A stretch of 64,000 nt of DNA from Winogradskyella undariae. GTDB taxonomy: Bacteria; Bacteroidota; Bacteroidia; Flavobacteriales; Flavobacteriaceae. Below are positions 43,275 through 52,143 of this stretch, one piece after another. The stretch lies in NCBI RefSeq assembly GCF_013285155.1, contig NZ_JABTEL010000009.1, forward strand, positions 1 through 64,000. Reading direction: 5' to 3'. How positions within the stretch are numbered: the first letter of the stretch is position 1; each line of letters opens with the position of its first letter. The translations under genes were made by a program, and so were the position numbers. The notes below the pieces were generated by a model that had not been told where the DNA came from, did not search any database, and saw only the letters and a program-made list of their open reading frames with translations.

Positions 43275-44099
43275 ATGAAAAATGTTTTATATGTCGTTAT
43301 TGCTGTAATAATAGGATGTCTGCTTTTGTCGAGTAGGTTTATTGAAGGTGAAATAATTTGGAAAGAAATTGATGAAGGTTTGTATTATACAACATATAAT
43401 GCGCCAATAAAGTCGAGCCATAGTGATAGTAAAATAGATGTTTTAAAAATCTCTTCTAAATTATATAATTTCAATTTGTTGAGTGCCAAGGAAAAAGGGG
43501 GGAGCTCTAAAACAGCCAAAGATTGGTCTAAGCAAGAAAATCAAATTGCTGTAATAAATGCAGGCATGTATATGGCAGACCATGCTACAAATGTTGGCTA
43601 TATGAAGAATTTTAACTTTGTAAACAATGGAAGATTAAATAGCGATAATACTGTTGTTGCTTTTAATAGAAAAACGGATAGTGTTCCAGAATTTCAAATC
43701 ATAGATTTAACCTGTCAAGATTGGGACGTATTAAAAACACAATACAATTCGTTTTCACAATCTATTAGAATGATGGATTGCAACCAGAAAAATAGATGGA
43801 GTCAGCAAAGTAAAAAATGGAGTATGGTGGTTATTGGCAAGGATAAAGAAGATAATGTCCTTTTTATATTTTCTCGGTCGCCATATTCGGTGCACGATTT
43901 TATTGACATACTCTCTAAATCTTCATTAAACCTACATAATTTAATGTATCTAGAAGGCGGACCAGAAGCTTCTTTTTACCTCAATCATAACAAGACAACC
44001 ATTGAAAAGATGGGGAGCTATGAAACGGGCTTCAATGAAAATGATAACAACAATCAATTTTGGCCAATACCAAATGTCATTGGTGTTTCAAAAAAATAA
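43275..44099 (+). CDS. Phosphodiester glycosidase-family (NAGPA/DUF2233-like) protein
   Basis: A 274-aa protein starting at the ATG at 43275 (MKNVLYVVIAV, one N-terminal hydrophobic segment; the frame extends to a TTG at 43251). The body shows the family's key words: AVINAGMYM, GYMKNFNFVN, a VVAFNRK segment and LMYLEGGPEASF near the C-terminus. Relatives cleave phosphodiester links to sugars or act in surface-glycan pathways; the substrate is unknown here. It is probably anchored at the inner membrane facing outward. It follows the YwqK protein gene by 74 bp. Confidence 0.78.
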   Translation: MKNVLYVVIAVIIGCLLLSSRFIEGEIIWKEIDEGLYYTTYNAPIKSSHSDSKIDVLKISSKLYNFNLLSAKEKGGSSKTAKDWSKQENQIAVINAGMYMADHATNVGYMKNFNFVNNGRLNSDNTVVAFNRKTDSVPEFQIIDLTCQDWDVLKTQYNSFSQSIRMMDCNQKNRWSQQSKKWSMVVIGKDKEDNVLFIFSRSPYSVHDFIDILSKSSLNLHNLMYLEGGPEASFYLNHNKTTIEKMGSYETGFNENDNNNQFWPIPNVIGVSKK

Positions 44100-44402
44100 T
44101 TAATTGAAGAACGTTATTTTTAGTTTAAAACTTAAAAATAGTATTTGTAATTATAGGGTTTGCTTTTTACAAATATCTCTATTGAGATACCCAAATGAAC
44201 TTATAAATGATGTAAATATCATAGAATATCTTTTGAAAATAAACAGAATTAGAGTTAACCTGCTTTTTTTACCTAATCGATAAATAGTGTAAAATTTGCA
44301 TCACATTTGTACTGCATAAACCATTAACTCTTTATAAATAAAGGACAATTAGATACTGTATTGTAAAGTGAAAAAACTATAAAGTGTTTGTGTTATTATA
44401 TG
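44100..44402. other. Intergenic stretch with no gene
   Basis: About 300 bp of very AT-rich DNA between converging genes. I see neither an ORF of useful size nor a strong hairpin. Confidence 0.6.
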
Positions 44403-44660
44403 TTATAATTTTTTTATAAAAATATTTGTAAAATACCATTTCCCATTATCGGCTTGTTCTGCAGATATATCAAAATGTGTGTGATCTCCTTCAATATTCA
44501 TTTTATGGCTTTCGCTATTTAACCATGCATTCACTGTCGCTTCAGCTGTAGAAAAACCGTAAGCTACATTTACAGATACCGCAGTTATATCAGCTTCTGC
44601 CATTAAAAACTGTTGTCTTTCATAAAAATTATCATGTGATGGTCTAGATTGAACTATCAT
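44403..44660 (-). pseudogene. Truncated CAP (SCP/PR1)-domain protein
   Basis: An 85-residue open frame matching the second half of CAP domains: SHDNFYERQ, then ENVAYG-like NVAYGF, AWLNSESHKMNI and DNGKWYFTNIFIKK. The first half, with its Met/His-bearing helix, is missing. Reading upstream on the minus strand gives a few fitting residues (LGKAYNTNYM), then stops. I read it as a 5'-truncated, inactive gene. The neighbouring 44661-44982 holds no gene I can support. Confidence 0.65.
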
Positions 44661-44982
44661 ATAATTAGTGTTGTAAGCTTTTCCTAAAAGTTTTATAGCT
44701 TATTAGTTTTTGTATCACTTAAGAATTGAAATTGATTAGGAGCCCATTTTATGTAATGATCATCTCATTATTTAGAATAGGGTTCCTTTCTATATTATAT
44801 AGTTTGTTGTTCTATTTGCTATACTTAACGTAACGAGGACTTAAAAAACCATGTGACTTCATCTTCTTCAAAGGTAGCCATAGGAATACAACGTAATAGA
44901 TTATTAAAGTTTTAGATGGATAATCCAAATTTTATTGTTATTTCAAGACTAATGCGATTTTTATTAATTCACATAAATAGAT

Positions 44983-45020
44983 AAAAAAAAAGCTCATATG
45001 AAAAATAGGAGCTTTTTTTT
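44983..45020. terminator. Intrinsic terminator of the antiporter gene
   Basis: AAAAAAAAGCTC ... GAGCTTTTTTTT inverted repeat (12-bp arms, ~13-nt loop) just beyond the stop of the minus-strand gene at 45049. Confidence 0.8.
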
Positions 45021-45048
45021 ATAAACGTTCTACATTATATTCACTCTA

Positions 45049-46377
45049 TTACATAAATATAAGTTGCGTAAGTATATATATGGGTAATAAAATAATTAAT
45101 GAAAATTTAAACATATACCCAAAGAAGCTAGGCATGTTAATACCGTGATCTTCAGCAATAGACTTCACCATAAAGTTGGGGCCGTTTCCAATATATGTTA
45201 ATGCGCCAAAGAAAACGGCACTAGTTGCAATAGCTTTTAATATGTTTTCAGCGACGTTAGCGACTAATGGTATACTATCTGCATACGGTATACTAGAAGC
45301 TACACTATGAAAAGCCACAGCCGTTGGTGTATTATCTAAAAAGGCACTAAGAAAACCAGTTGCATAATAATATTGCCATGGATCAGTAAGTCCTAAATCT
45401 GGCGCATGCTGGCTTAGATAAATAAGTGTTGGTGTCATGGTAATAAATATTCCGATGAAAACCACAGCAACCTCTGCGATTGGTCCCCATGAAAATTTAT
45501 TACTTTCACGTATTTTTTGAGATGTTGTAAAATAAGCCATTACAGTTAATACAATGAGAACAATTTCTCTTAAATGTTTAAGGAAATAAGACGCGTCTTC
45601 TTCAGCCATTGCAGGTATAACATCGTGATTAATTAAAGCCACAGAAAAAACGACTCCTAATAAAAAGATAAAATTAATAGCTCCGGTAATGCGTATCGGT
45701 TTTATTTGTCTTTCATCCGCAAGGAGATTTACCTTAGGTTCTTTTTTATAATAGTAAGAATCAAGGAAATAATAAGCTGTAAGAAGTAGTGTTCCTACAA
45801 AAGCCCATTCGGGTAAGAGATTAAAGAACCAAGTAAAACTAGCACCTCTTAAGTATAACATTAATAATGGTGGATCACCAAGTGGGGTTAAAAGCCCACC
45901 ACAATTGGCAACAGCAGCAATAAAAAATAAAATGGTATGTACACTAAACTGTCTTTGTTTATTAATAGATATTACAGGGCGTATTAGTAACATTGCAGCT
46001 CCTGTTGTTCCCATAAAAGAAGCTAAAAGAAAACCAATACCCAAAAACAGTGTATTAATCTTTGGTTTAGCTTTAATATCACCACTGAGGTGTATGCCTC
46101 CTGTAATAACAAATAAGGACGTTAATAACACTATAAAAGGTAGGTAATCTCCCAAAACTTGATGTTTTAGGTGTTCGGTAAGATCCATATATACTAAATA
46201 ACCTATAGTAGGTACACTTAGAACTATTGAGACTAATAATTTATTACGATTGTTTTCCCACCATTCCTCTGCAATGAGAGGGCCAATGGCTATGGCTAAT
46301 AGGATTAAAAAAAATGGGATTGACGGCCAAAGTGGGATTTGTTGAGTCAATTCATGACTATTATTTATTAACAACAT
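45049..46377 (-). CDS. NhaD-type sodium:proton antiporter family protein
   Basis: A 442-aa integral membrane protein with ~11-12 hydrophobic segments. It belongs to the ion transporter superfamily that includes NhaD and ArsB (conserved GTTGAAMLLIRP, ANCGGLLTPLGDPPLL and LSAFLDNTPTAVAF words). The paired TGAA/GGLLTPLGDPP and DNTPTA motifs sit in the two inverted-repeat halves and line the transport site. It likely exchanges Na+ for protons at the inner membrane, useful for a marine bacterium. It is a lone gene with its own terminator and appears to be normal backbone between two accessory clusters. Confidence 0.85.
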   Translation of the reverse strand: MLLINNSHELTQQIPLWPSIPFFLILLAIAIGPLIAEEWWENNRNKLLVSIVLSVPTIGYLVYMDLTEHLKHQVLGDYLPFIVLLTSLFVITGGIHLSGDIKAKPKINTLFLGIGFLLASFMGTTGAAMLLIRPVISINKQRQFSVHTILFFIAAVANCGGLLTPLGDPPLLMLYLRGASFTWFFNLLPEWAFVGTLLLTAYYFLDSYYYKKEPKVNLLADERQIKPIRITGAINFIFLLGVVFSVALINHDVIPAMAEEDASYFLKHLREIVLIVLTVMAYFTTSQKIRESNKFSWGPIAEVAVVFIGIFITMTPTLIYLSQHAPDLGLTDPWQYYYATGFLSAFLDNTPTAVAFHSVASSIPYADSIPLVANVAENILKAIATSAVFFGALTYIGNGPNFMVKSIAEDHGINMPSFFGYMFKFSLIILLPIYILTQLIFM

Positions 46378-46582
46378 ATAGTATATTTATTAAACTAGTT
46401 AATCTACTACTAATTTAAAAAAAGTTAAACCATTAAGCACGTTGTATTATTTAATTTTTATGTTAATTAATTGCATAATGTGTAGTCTTGTGGTCTTTTT
46501 GTTGATGTTTTTAAAAGAGAGTGAGGATAGGCAAATACTTTTAGTTTTTTTTGCTTTTTTAGTGGTTTAAATGGGATTGTAA

Positions 46583-46602
46583 TATCCCTGAAAACAGTTA
46601 GA
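46583..46602 (+). promoter_or_regulatory. Motif 3 site upstream of the Hcp-like operon
   Basis: TATCCCTGAAAACAGTTAGA: the left half matches the motif 3 palindrome TATCnCT-N6-AGnGATA, the right half poorly. It lies 51 bp before the start at 46653. The rest of the 46378-46652 gap shows nothing else. Confidence 0.5.
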
Positions 46603-46652
46603 AATATTTACCGCTATTATTTCAACTTTGTATAAAATAAAAAAATACAATT

Positions 46653-47342
46653 ATGGATTTTAAAACAATGTTACAATTACCAGTATTAGATACTAATGCC
46701 GTTTTAAAGATAGTTCAAGAAATAGCAGACATAGAAAGAAAAGAAGATAGACCCCATATGCCTAAAGTTTCAATATCTACACATTCAGGTAGTGCTTCTG
46801 GTTTTTTTGTAAATCATGATGCCGAAAAGAAAGTTGTTTTATTATGTGATATTTATGATCGTGATGCACAATTTCAATATATAGAAGTACATTCAATTTC
46901 TTCGATCTCTTTGAGTAACATTAATAAGTATGGTTACCTTTTATCGGATGGGAAAATTCCTTTCGTACCAAACGCAGATGAAATTCCTACTGTTCTTCAA
47001 CTTAAAAAAGATATAAAAGCGTTAGAATTAGAAGTTAAAGCAGTTTTAGAAAAAGAAATTTCTATAGTTTATATCCATGAAGGTACTCCCGAAGATCTTG
47101 ATAAATTTTATGCTTCAAAAATAGTTTCGTTATTAAAAGAAACGCTTTCTAGTATAGCAGCTGATCATTTAGCAAAAGAAGCATTTTCAGAATCTATTTC
47201 AACAATAAATTTTAATTTAGGTAGCGAAAATAAATCAAGTTTAGAAAAAGATGTACTTTCGATTACTGTAGATACATCTAAAGGTTTAAAAAGCTTCCCG
47301 AAGGCAAAAGGATTACAAACACAAATAGAAAAGCAATTGTAA
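46653..47342 (+). CDS. Hypothetical soluble protein sharing a domain with the 47914 product
   Basis: A 229-aa protein without signal or TM segment. Residues ~20-105 form a strand-rich region (GFFVNHDAEKKVVLLCDIYD) and ~110-229 an alpha/beta domain. In the latter, LAKEAFSESISTINFN aligns with MGKEAVAESINAIEVY of the protein at 47914, so both carry the same unnamed domain. It starts the right-hand gene cluster, 13 bp before the Hcp-like gene, which makes a functional link between the two likely. Family unknown to me. Confidence 0.72.
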   Translation: MDFKTMLQLPVLDTNAVLKIVQEIADIERKEDRPHMPKVSISTHSGSASGFFVNHDAEKKVVLLCDIYDRDAQFQYIEVHSISSISLSNINKYGYLLSDGKIPFVPNADEIPTVLQLKKDIKALELEVKAVLEKEISIVYIHEGTPEDLDKFYASKIVSLLKETLSSIAADHLAKEAFSESISTINFNLGSENKSSLEKDVLSITVDTSKGLKSFPKAKGLQTQIEKQL

Positions 47343-47355
47343 AAACAAGAATGAT

Positions 47356-47757
47356 ATGAAAGAATTAAATGTAATTCAGCGTATAGAATTAAGAATTAAA
47401 AAAGACGAACATACAGAAGAGCTATTTAAGCTTTCGCAATGTGATTATAGCTTTTCGTCTACATACTATCCAAACGAAGAACAAGAAAGAGGGGTAGATG
47501 TAAATTTATCTGGCGCTATGAGGAACGAGATGAGCACGCTATTTTTAGAATGGTTATCTCATAAACCAGGCGATTGGTCAGGCAGTTTGAAAATTTATTA
47601 TCAAAACCAAGAAGAACCTGTTGTTAGTTTTGTATTTGATAATGCTATAATTCATAATTACAGTCAGTCATTTTCAGAGAACAATGTACAGTCTCAAGAT
47701 TATTACTTTAGTGCGATATTAACAGGTGTAGTTTTAAATGATGTAAAACTAAATTAA
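47356..47757 (+). CDS. Hcp/TssD-like tube protein family member
   Basis: A 133-aa protein. Its pattern resembles Bacteroidota TssD (Hcp), the ring-forming tube protein of type VI secretion: LSQCDYSFSSTY, a central FLEWLSHKPGDWSGSL helix/strand, FVFDNAIIHNYSQSFSENN and a final beta strand. No other T6SS genes (sheath, ClpV, VgrG, baseplate) are in the window, so this is an orphan Hcp-like protein, perhaps a cargo adapter or a repurposed ring. The family call is from pattern recognition only. It is followed by a strong terminator. Confidence 0.6.
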   Translation: MKELNVIQRIELRIKKDEHTEELFKLSQCDYSFSSTYYPNEEQERGVDVNLSGAMRNEMSTLFLEWLSHKPGDWSGSLKIYYQNQEEPVVSFVFDNAIIHNYSQSFSENNVQSQDYYFSAILTGVVLNDVKLN

Positions 47758-47776
47758 GCACAACATATTACAATAA

Positions 47777-47816
47777 AAAAAGCCTTTAAGAGATGAATCT
47801 TAAAGGCTTTTTTATT
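47777..47816. terminator. Intrinsic terminator after the Hcp-like gene
   Basis: AAAAAAGCCTTTAAGA ... TCTTAAAGGCTTTTTT inverted repeat with a 6-nt loop and T-run, 20 bp past the stop. Confidence 0.85.
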
Positions 47817-47842
47817 TCAGATATAAAAAAATATTGAAGTAT

Positions 47843-47879
47843 ACAAAAAGGGAAAGCGTATTACGTTTTCCCTTTTTGT
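47843..47879. terminator. Intrinsic terminator of the 47914 gene
   Basis: ACAAAAAGGGAAAGCG ... CGTTTTCCCTTTTTGT inverted repeat, downstream of the minus-strand gene and facing the terminator of the convergent operon. Confidence 0.8.
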
Positions 47880-47913
47880 ATTGATACTTAGACGTTATTA
47901 AAAAAATATAATT

Positions 47914-48309
47914 CTATAAGTTGTTTTCTAAATACTCACGAATTGTTAAATCTATAAAATAACCACTGTGGTGCCCTCCCCAACATGCTGTTAATGAAAA
48001 TACGCCATCTTCTAATTTTAATTCTTTTTTAGCTTCAGCACCTTCGTTTGGGATGCAATAGACTTCAATAGCGTTTATACTTTCTGCGACAGCTTCTTTT
48101 CCCATGTCGTCTTTGCAAACTAATTTTAGTCCGTCTGTAAGGCGTTGTAAACATACACTTGGTACAAATTTAATAAAATCCATTTCAAAGGTATCCCAAT
48201 TGATATTTATTGGTAATTCTTTACCAACAATCTCATTAATTTCTTTTTGGTAATTTCCTAAATATTGGTCTTCTATTGATTTTGCAGCTCTTTTTTCCTG
48301 TAATCCCAT
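47914..48309 (-). CDS. Hypothetical soluble protein, same domain as the 46653 product
   Basis: A 131-aa cytoplasmic protein consisting of little more than the domain seen at the C-terminus of the 46653 product (DMGKEAVAESINAIEVY against LAKEAFSESISTINFN), then a strand-rich tail with CWGGHHSGYFIDLTI. It is transcribed on its own, convergent to the Hcp-like operon and divergent from the next gene. Function unknown; the repeated domain suggests it belongs to the same system. Confidence 0.7.
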   Translation of the reverse strand: MGLQEKRAAKSIEDQYLGNYQKEINEIVGKELPININWDTFEMDFIKFVPSVCLQRLTDGLKLVCKDDMGKEAVAESINAIEVYCIPNEGAEAKKELKLEDGVFSLTACWGGHHSGYFIDLTIREYLENNL

Positions 48310-48461
48310 AATATGTGGTTTTTAGTTTTATTAATATCTCAAAGGTATAGGATGTATTAATAGTAAAAACACCACTATTAAGGGAATGTGCAAACTCACT
48401 GAATTCCGTGAGTATTTGCTACGCGTGTTATGCTACATTTATTTTTTTAAACAAAAAAAGT

Positions 48462-49454
48462 ATGAAAATTACAATTATAAGTATTATTTGTATCCTAATT
48501 ATAGGACTTATTGTTGCAGGTTGTGCAAATTACATCGGAATTCCTAAAAAGAAAGCTGCTGCTAATTTAGAAGAATATTTACAAAAAAAATATAAAGGAA
48601 GACTTGCCTTTAGTGATTTAAGCTTGTTTTTCAATGCAGCAACTATGGATCCTAATATGTATGGTATGCTTATTTATGATAAAAATATTCCTGAAATTGA
48701 ATTTTATACACACCTTAATCTAAAAAACATATTAGAAAACGACACCTTGCCAATGTACCCTACTATAGATTCAATGACTGTTGACGATTTATATAAAGGT
48801 GCCGTAAAGCGCTATGAAGCGAGACAAGCTGTTAAAGCCGATTTTAAAAATGAAATTCCTGAAATACATTTTTCTACAGAAATTATTGATTTAAATTTTA
48901 AGGCAGATGTAAAACCAAATGAATTGGAAGCTATCGTGGCACGTTTTATAGATCGGTTAAGTCAATCTATAGAAGAGTTAGATTCTGCTTATCAATTTAG
49001 TTTACGGATTAGAACAGCGAGTCATCCAGAGGGTTTTATGATCATTCCGTTAGAAGTTGAAGATAGTAAATGGCAAGCCAACCCAATGTTATTGTCCGAA
49101 AAAGCAGTTGGTTTTGAAACTTTAAAAACAATGATTCTAAAAAATATACAGGCAAAAATAGAAACACCATACCCTTATTTTAAAATTACTGAAAGCAGCA
49201 AAATTTATATGGATAAATCTTCTTTGTCTAGAGGTGCTTGGATACAGTATTTAGAAGATAAAAGAATTGTAAATAATAGAAAAGAGAAATGGAGAAATCC
49301 ACAGACCGGAATTTATGTTATCTATTTTGATTTAGATACCAAATTTATTTATCGAGGAGAATTGCTAACAGAAGAAAATGATAAAGATTCTTACGTTGAA
49401 GAACTAAGACAATTAATAAAAACGGTAGAAGCAGAGGGGATAAGAACAAAATAA
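48462..49454 (+). CDS. Hypothetical membrane-anchored or lipoprotein-like protein
   Basis: I start this 330-aa protein at the ATG at 48462 (MKITIISIICILIIGLIVAG) because it gives a clean N-terminal hydrophobic segment followed by CAN (Cys 21); the open frame begins 18 codons earlier. Residues ~60-200 contain charged helices and strands (PEIHFSTEIIDLNFKADVKP), and the end resembles a small folded domain (GIYVIYFDLDTKFIYRGEL). No family recognised. It is a single gene, divergent from 47914. Confidence 0.68.
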   Translation: MKITIISIICILIIGLIVAGCANYIGIPKKKAAANLEEYLQKKYKGRLAFSDLSLFFNAATMDPNMYGMLIYDKNIPEIEFYTHLNLKNILENDTLPMYPTIDSMTVDDLYKGAVKRYEARQAVKADFKNEIPEIHFSTEIIDLNFKADVKPNELEAIVARFIDRLSQSIEELDSAYQFSLRIRTASHPEGFMIIPLEVEDSKWQANPMLLSEKAVGFETLKTMILKNIQAKIETPYPYFKITESSKIYMDKSSLSRGAWIQYLEDKRIVNNRKEKWRNPQTGIYVIYFDLDTKFIYRGELLTEENDKDSYVEELRQLIKTVEAEGIRTK

Positions 49455-49473
49455 ATGATCTATTAGTGTAAAT

Positions 49474-49508
49474 AAAAGCGGCTTGAAAGTGGTATTCAAG
49501 CCGTTTTT
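49474..49508. terminator. Bidirectional intrinsic terminator
   Basis: AAAAGCGGCTTGAA ... TTCAAGCCG-TTTTT inverted repeat with a 7-nt loop, between converging genes ending at 49454 and 49512. Confidence 0.85.
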
Positions 49509-49511
49509 ATA

Positions 49512-50147
49512 TTAATCAAATAATCCAGATTCTATAGCGTATTTTACAGCTCCGGTTGTGGTTTTAGAACCTGTTTTTAAAAGAATATTTTTTCGGTGTG
49601 TCTCTACGGTATTAACAGAAATAAATAACTTTTCTGAAATTTCTTTAGACGTTAGCTCATCTGCCAAAAGCGCTAATACTTCTTTTTCACGAGGCGAAAG
49701 TTCTATGTTTTTATACTTTTTACGTTCAAAAACACTTTCCATATAACGTTGCTTAATCAATTCTGAAAAATATTGTTCATTACCTAAAACGGTACGCACT
49801 GCTTTTTGTAACTCTTCTTTACTCGTAAATTTAGGTACAAATCCATCTGCACCTTTCTGAATGACTTTATGTACCGTTCTATGGTTATCTAGCATACTCA
49901 GCATTATAATTTTTACACTCGTATGTTTTTTCTTAATCTCGGTAAGTAACTCTATGCCGTCCATTTTTGGCATACTAATATCACTTATAATTAAACCAAT
50001 TTCAAACTGATTGAGTAATCTAATTACTTGTTTGCCTTCGGTAGCTAAATGTATCTCACCAATTTCTTCCATATCGCTTAATATGGTATTTATGCCTTCT
50101 AAAAACATAAGATGATCGTCTGCTATAATGATGTTTGTTTTCTTCAA
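49512..50147 (-). CDS. LuxR/NarL-family response regulator
   Basis: A 211-aa regulator: receiver domain (Asp 56 in ISDISMPKMDG, Lys-containing end) and a C-terminal LuxR-type helix-turn-helix (about 145-208, with LSPREKEVLALLADELTSKEI and ISVNTVETHRKNI). It is 5 bp downstream of its likely kinase partner. NarL-type regulators bind palindromic sites as dimers. The TATCnCT-N6-AGnGATA palindrome found before several nearby operons (motif 3) is a natural candidate target, though this pairing is inference. Confidence 0.92.
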   Translation of the reverse strand: MKKTNIIIADDHLMFLEGINTILSDMEEIGEIHLATEGKQVIRLLNQFEIGLIISDISMPKMDGIELLTEIKKKHTSVKIIMLSMLDNHRTVHKVIQKGADGFVPKFTSKEELQKAVRTVLGNEQYFSELIKQRYMESVFERKKYKNIELSPREKEVLALLADELTSKEISEKLFISVNTVETHRKNILLKTGSKTTTGAVKYAIESGLFD

Positions 50148-50152
50148 AATCT

Positions 50153-52120
50153 TTAAATTATAGGAATATTTATGGTAATCGATGTTCCGTTACCAGGACT
50201 ACTATCAATATCTAAATCACCTTCAACTTTGTGTAAACGTTCTTTAATATTACGAAGTCCTATACCTTGTTTTTTATTCTTTTTAAAGCCTTTACCATTG
50301 TCATTTATTACAATATTTAAATGGTCTTCATGCTTGGTCAATTGTACGTCTGCATGTGTAGCCTCTGCATGTTTTAAAATATTATTTATAAGTTCTTGCA
50401 CAATACGATAAGCATCTGCAAGAAGTAATTCTGGTAATTGATCGATTTCTTCTTCAGGAAAAAAGAAAGTCTGAATTTCAATAGATGATTTTGTTGAGAT
50501 TTGATCAATAAAATCATTTAAGAAACTGGTAAATCCTATTTTCGAGAAAGAGAGAGGATGTAGTTGATGAGAAAGACTACGTACATCTACACAAGCACTA
50601 CTTATAGCTTTTGCTATTCTATTTGATTGTGATTGATCGTGATTACTTTCAACATAATGTTCAAAAGCTATTTTTATTCCTGCTAAATCACTTCCTATGC
50701 CATCATGTATTTCTCGTGCTAATCTAGAGCGTTCTTCATCCTGGCCTTCTTGGTAACGTTCAATAACAGATAGCTTATGATCCTTCATCATTTCACTAAT
50801 CTTTTGCTTGGCATTTTCTTCCTGTTGTAGGCTTAATTCTTTTTGCACACGCAAACGTTGAAGATAGAAAAGTCTTAAAATTATTAAGGTTAGTAACACC
50901 AGGCCAAACCCAGCAATAAGCACATTTCTAATTAATTTTTGTCGTTTTACAGTCAGTTCTACTTTTTGTAACTCGGCATCACTTAATTTTTGCTCTTTTT
51001 CTAAAAGTTGAATGCGGGTTTCCTTTAATTCGGTTTCATAACGTTCTTGAATGTTAGCGACATATTTTTCTTTGTCTAGTGAGTTTTGTTCTTCTCCAGT
51101 AATAACACCTTTTTGATAAAATTTTAAAGCATTTTCGTAATCGCCATCTTCTTCGTAAAGTTGTGCTAAATTTTTATAAATATCAGAATTATAAAGCTGA
51201 AGCGATTGGTTTTGGCCTATAGATAAGGCTTTTACAAAGGCTGCAATAGCTTCTTTTCTATGTCCTAATTTACTTTCGCATAATCCTAAATCATTTAATA
51301 CAATAACAAGATCTGAATTAAATTTAAGGGCTTCTAAAAGCGACATTGTTTTGCGTAAAGCAATCACTGCTTCTTTACAACGGCCTTCTTCAACAAGCAT
51401 TTGCGAAAGGTTAATATTAACATAAGCAATTACGGCTTTATTACCTTCTTTTTCTCTGTAGCCTAAAACCGTTTGGTAATGTTCTCTTGCTTGGTCAAAT
51501 TTCCCTTCTTCTTTTAAAATATTAGCAAAATTAAATAAGGTAGTAAGTACCCCATCATCATCGCCCAACTCTCTGTAAAGATTTGCTGCACGATCTAAGT
51601 TTTCTGCGGCTTTTTTATATTCTTTTTGAAGTAAATAAAGTGTTGCTATATTTTGATAGGCATTGGATTCTTGTACTTTATTCTTTGTTAGTTTAGCATA
51701 ATTTAAACACTGAATAAAACTATCCATAGCTTCAGGATATTGCCCTAGGTTTTTGTAGCCTAAGGCTAATATATTATAGCAAGCAGCTAATCCTTTTTCA
51801 ACTTTAACAGCTTTAAGTAAGGTAATTGCTTCGGTAGTGTACGTTATAGTACTTTTATAATCGCCTGAAATATTTCCTAAATTTCCTAAAGCATACAAGG
51901 CGCGAGCCACTTGTAAGTCCATTTCTAAAGCTTTACTTTCTTCTAACCATTTTAAAGCTGCTTTTTTAGCGACTTGTGGGCTTTTATATAGATTATTACT
52001 GTAAACAATAGAAAGTGAGTCTATTTTTGATGTATTCTGTGTTGTTTGTGCAACAACGACATTAAATACGTTCAAAAAAAAGAATAAAATAAGTAGGTTA
52101 TATTTTGAGTGAATTTTCAT
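50153..52120 (-). CDS. TPR-containing NarX/DegS-type sensor histidine kinase
   Basis: A 655-aa sensor kinase. A signal-type N-terminus (~5-25) is followed by about seven TPR repeats (~60-370), a coiled coil, one membrane helix (~401-420), a HisKA_3 dimer/phosphoacceptor segment (SRLAREIHDGIGSDL) and a HATPase domain (ELINNILKHAEATHADV, NDNGKGF, GIGLRNIKERL). It pairs with the LuxR regulator 5 bp downstream. The periplasmic TPR array is the likely sensor. A 752-aa TPR protein is encoded immediately upstream. Confidence 0.92.
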   Translation of the reverse strand: MKIHSKYNLLILFFFLNVFNVVVAQTTQNTSKIDSLSIVYSNNLYKSPQVAKKAALKWLEESKALEMDLQVARALYALGNLGNISGDYKSTITYTTEAITLLKAVKVEKGLAACYNILALGYKNLGQYPEAMDSFIQCLNYAKLTKNKVQESNAYQNIATLYLLQKEYKKAAENLDRAANLYRELGDDDGVLTTLFNFANILKEEGKFDQAREHYQTVLGYREKEGNKAVIAYVNINLSQMLVEEGRCKEAVIALRKTMSLLEALKFNSDLVIVLNDLGLCESKLGHRKEAIAAFVKALSIGQNQSLQLYNSDIYKNLAQLYEEDGDYENALKFYQKGVITGEEQNSLDKEKYVANIQERYETELKETRIQLLEKEQKLSDAELQKVELTVKRQKLIRNVLIAGFGLVLLTLIILRLFYLQRLRVQKELSLQQEENAKQKISEMMKDHKLSVIERYQEGQDEERSRLAREIHDGIGSDLAGIKIAFEHYVESNHDQSQSNRIAKAISSACVDVRSLSHQLHPLSFSKIGFTSFLNDFIDQISTKSSIEIQTFFFPEEEIDQLPELLLADAYRIVQELINNILKHAEATHADVQLTKHEDHLNIVINDNGKGFKKNKKQGIGLRNIKERLHKVEGDLDIDSSPGNGTSITINIPII

Positions 52121-52143
52121 TTGACGAGCGAAATTAATGACTT

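Noticed and set aside
48310..48407. Motif 3-like word CATTCCCTTAATAGTGGTG between divergent genes
   Set aside because: The spacing between the half-sites is 4 rather than 6 bases, so it does not fit the palindrome.
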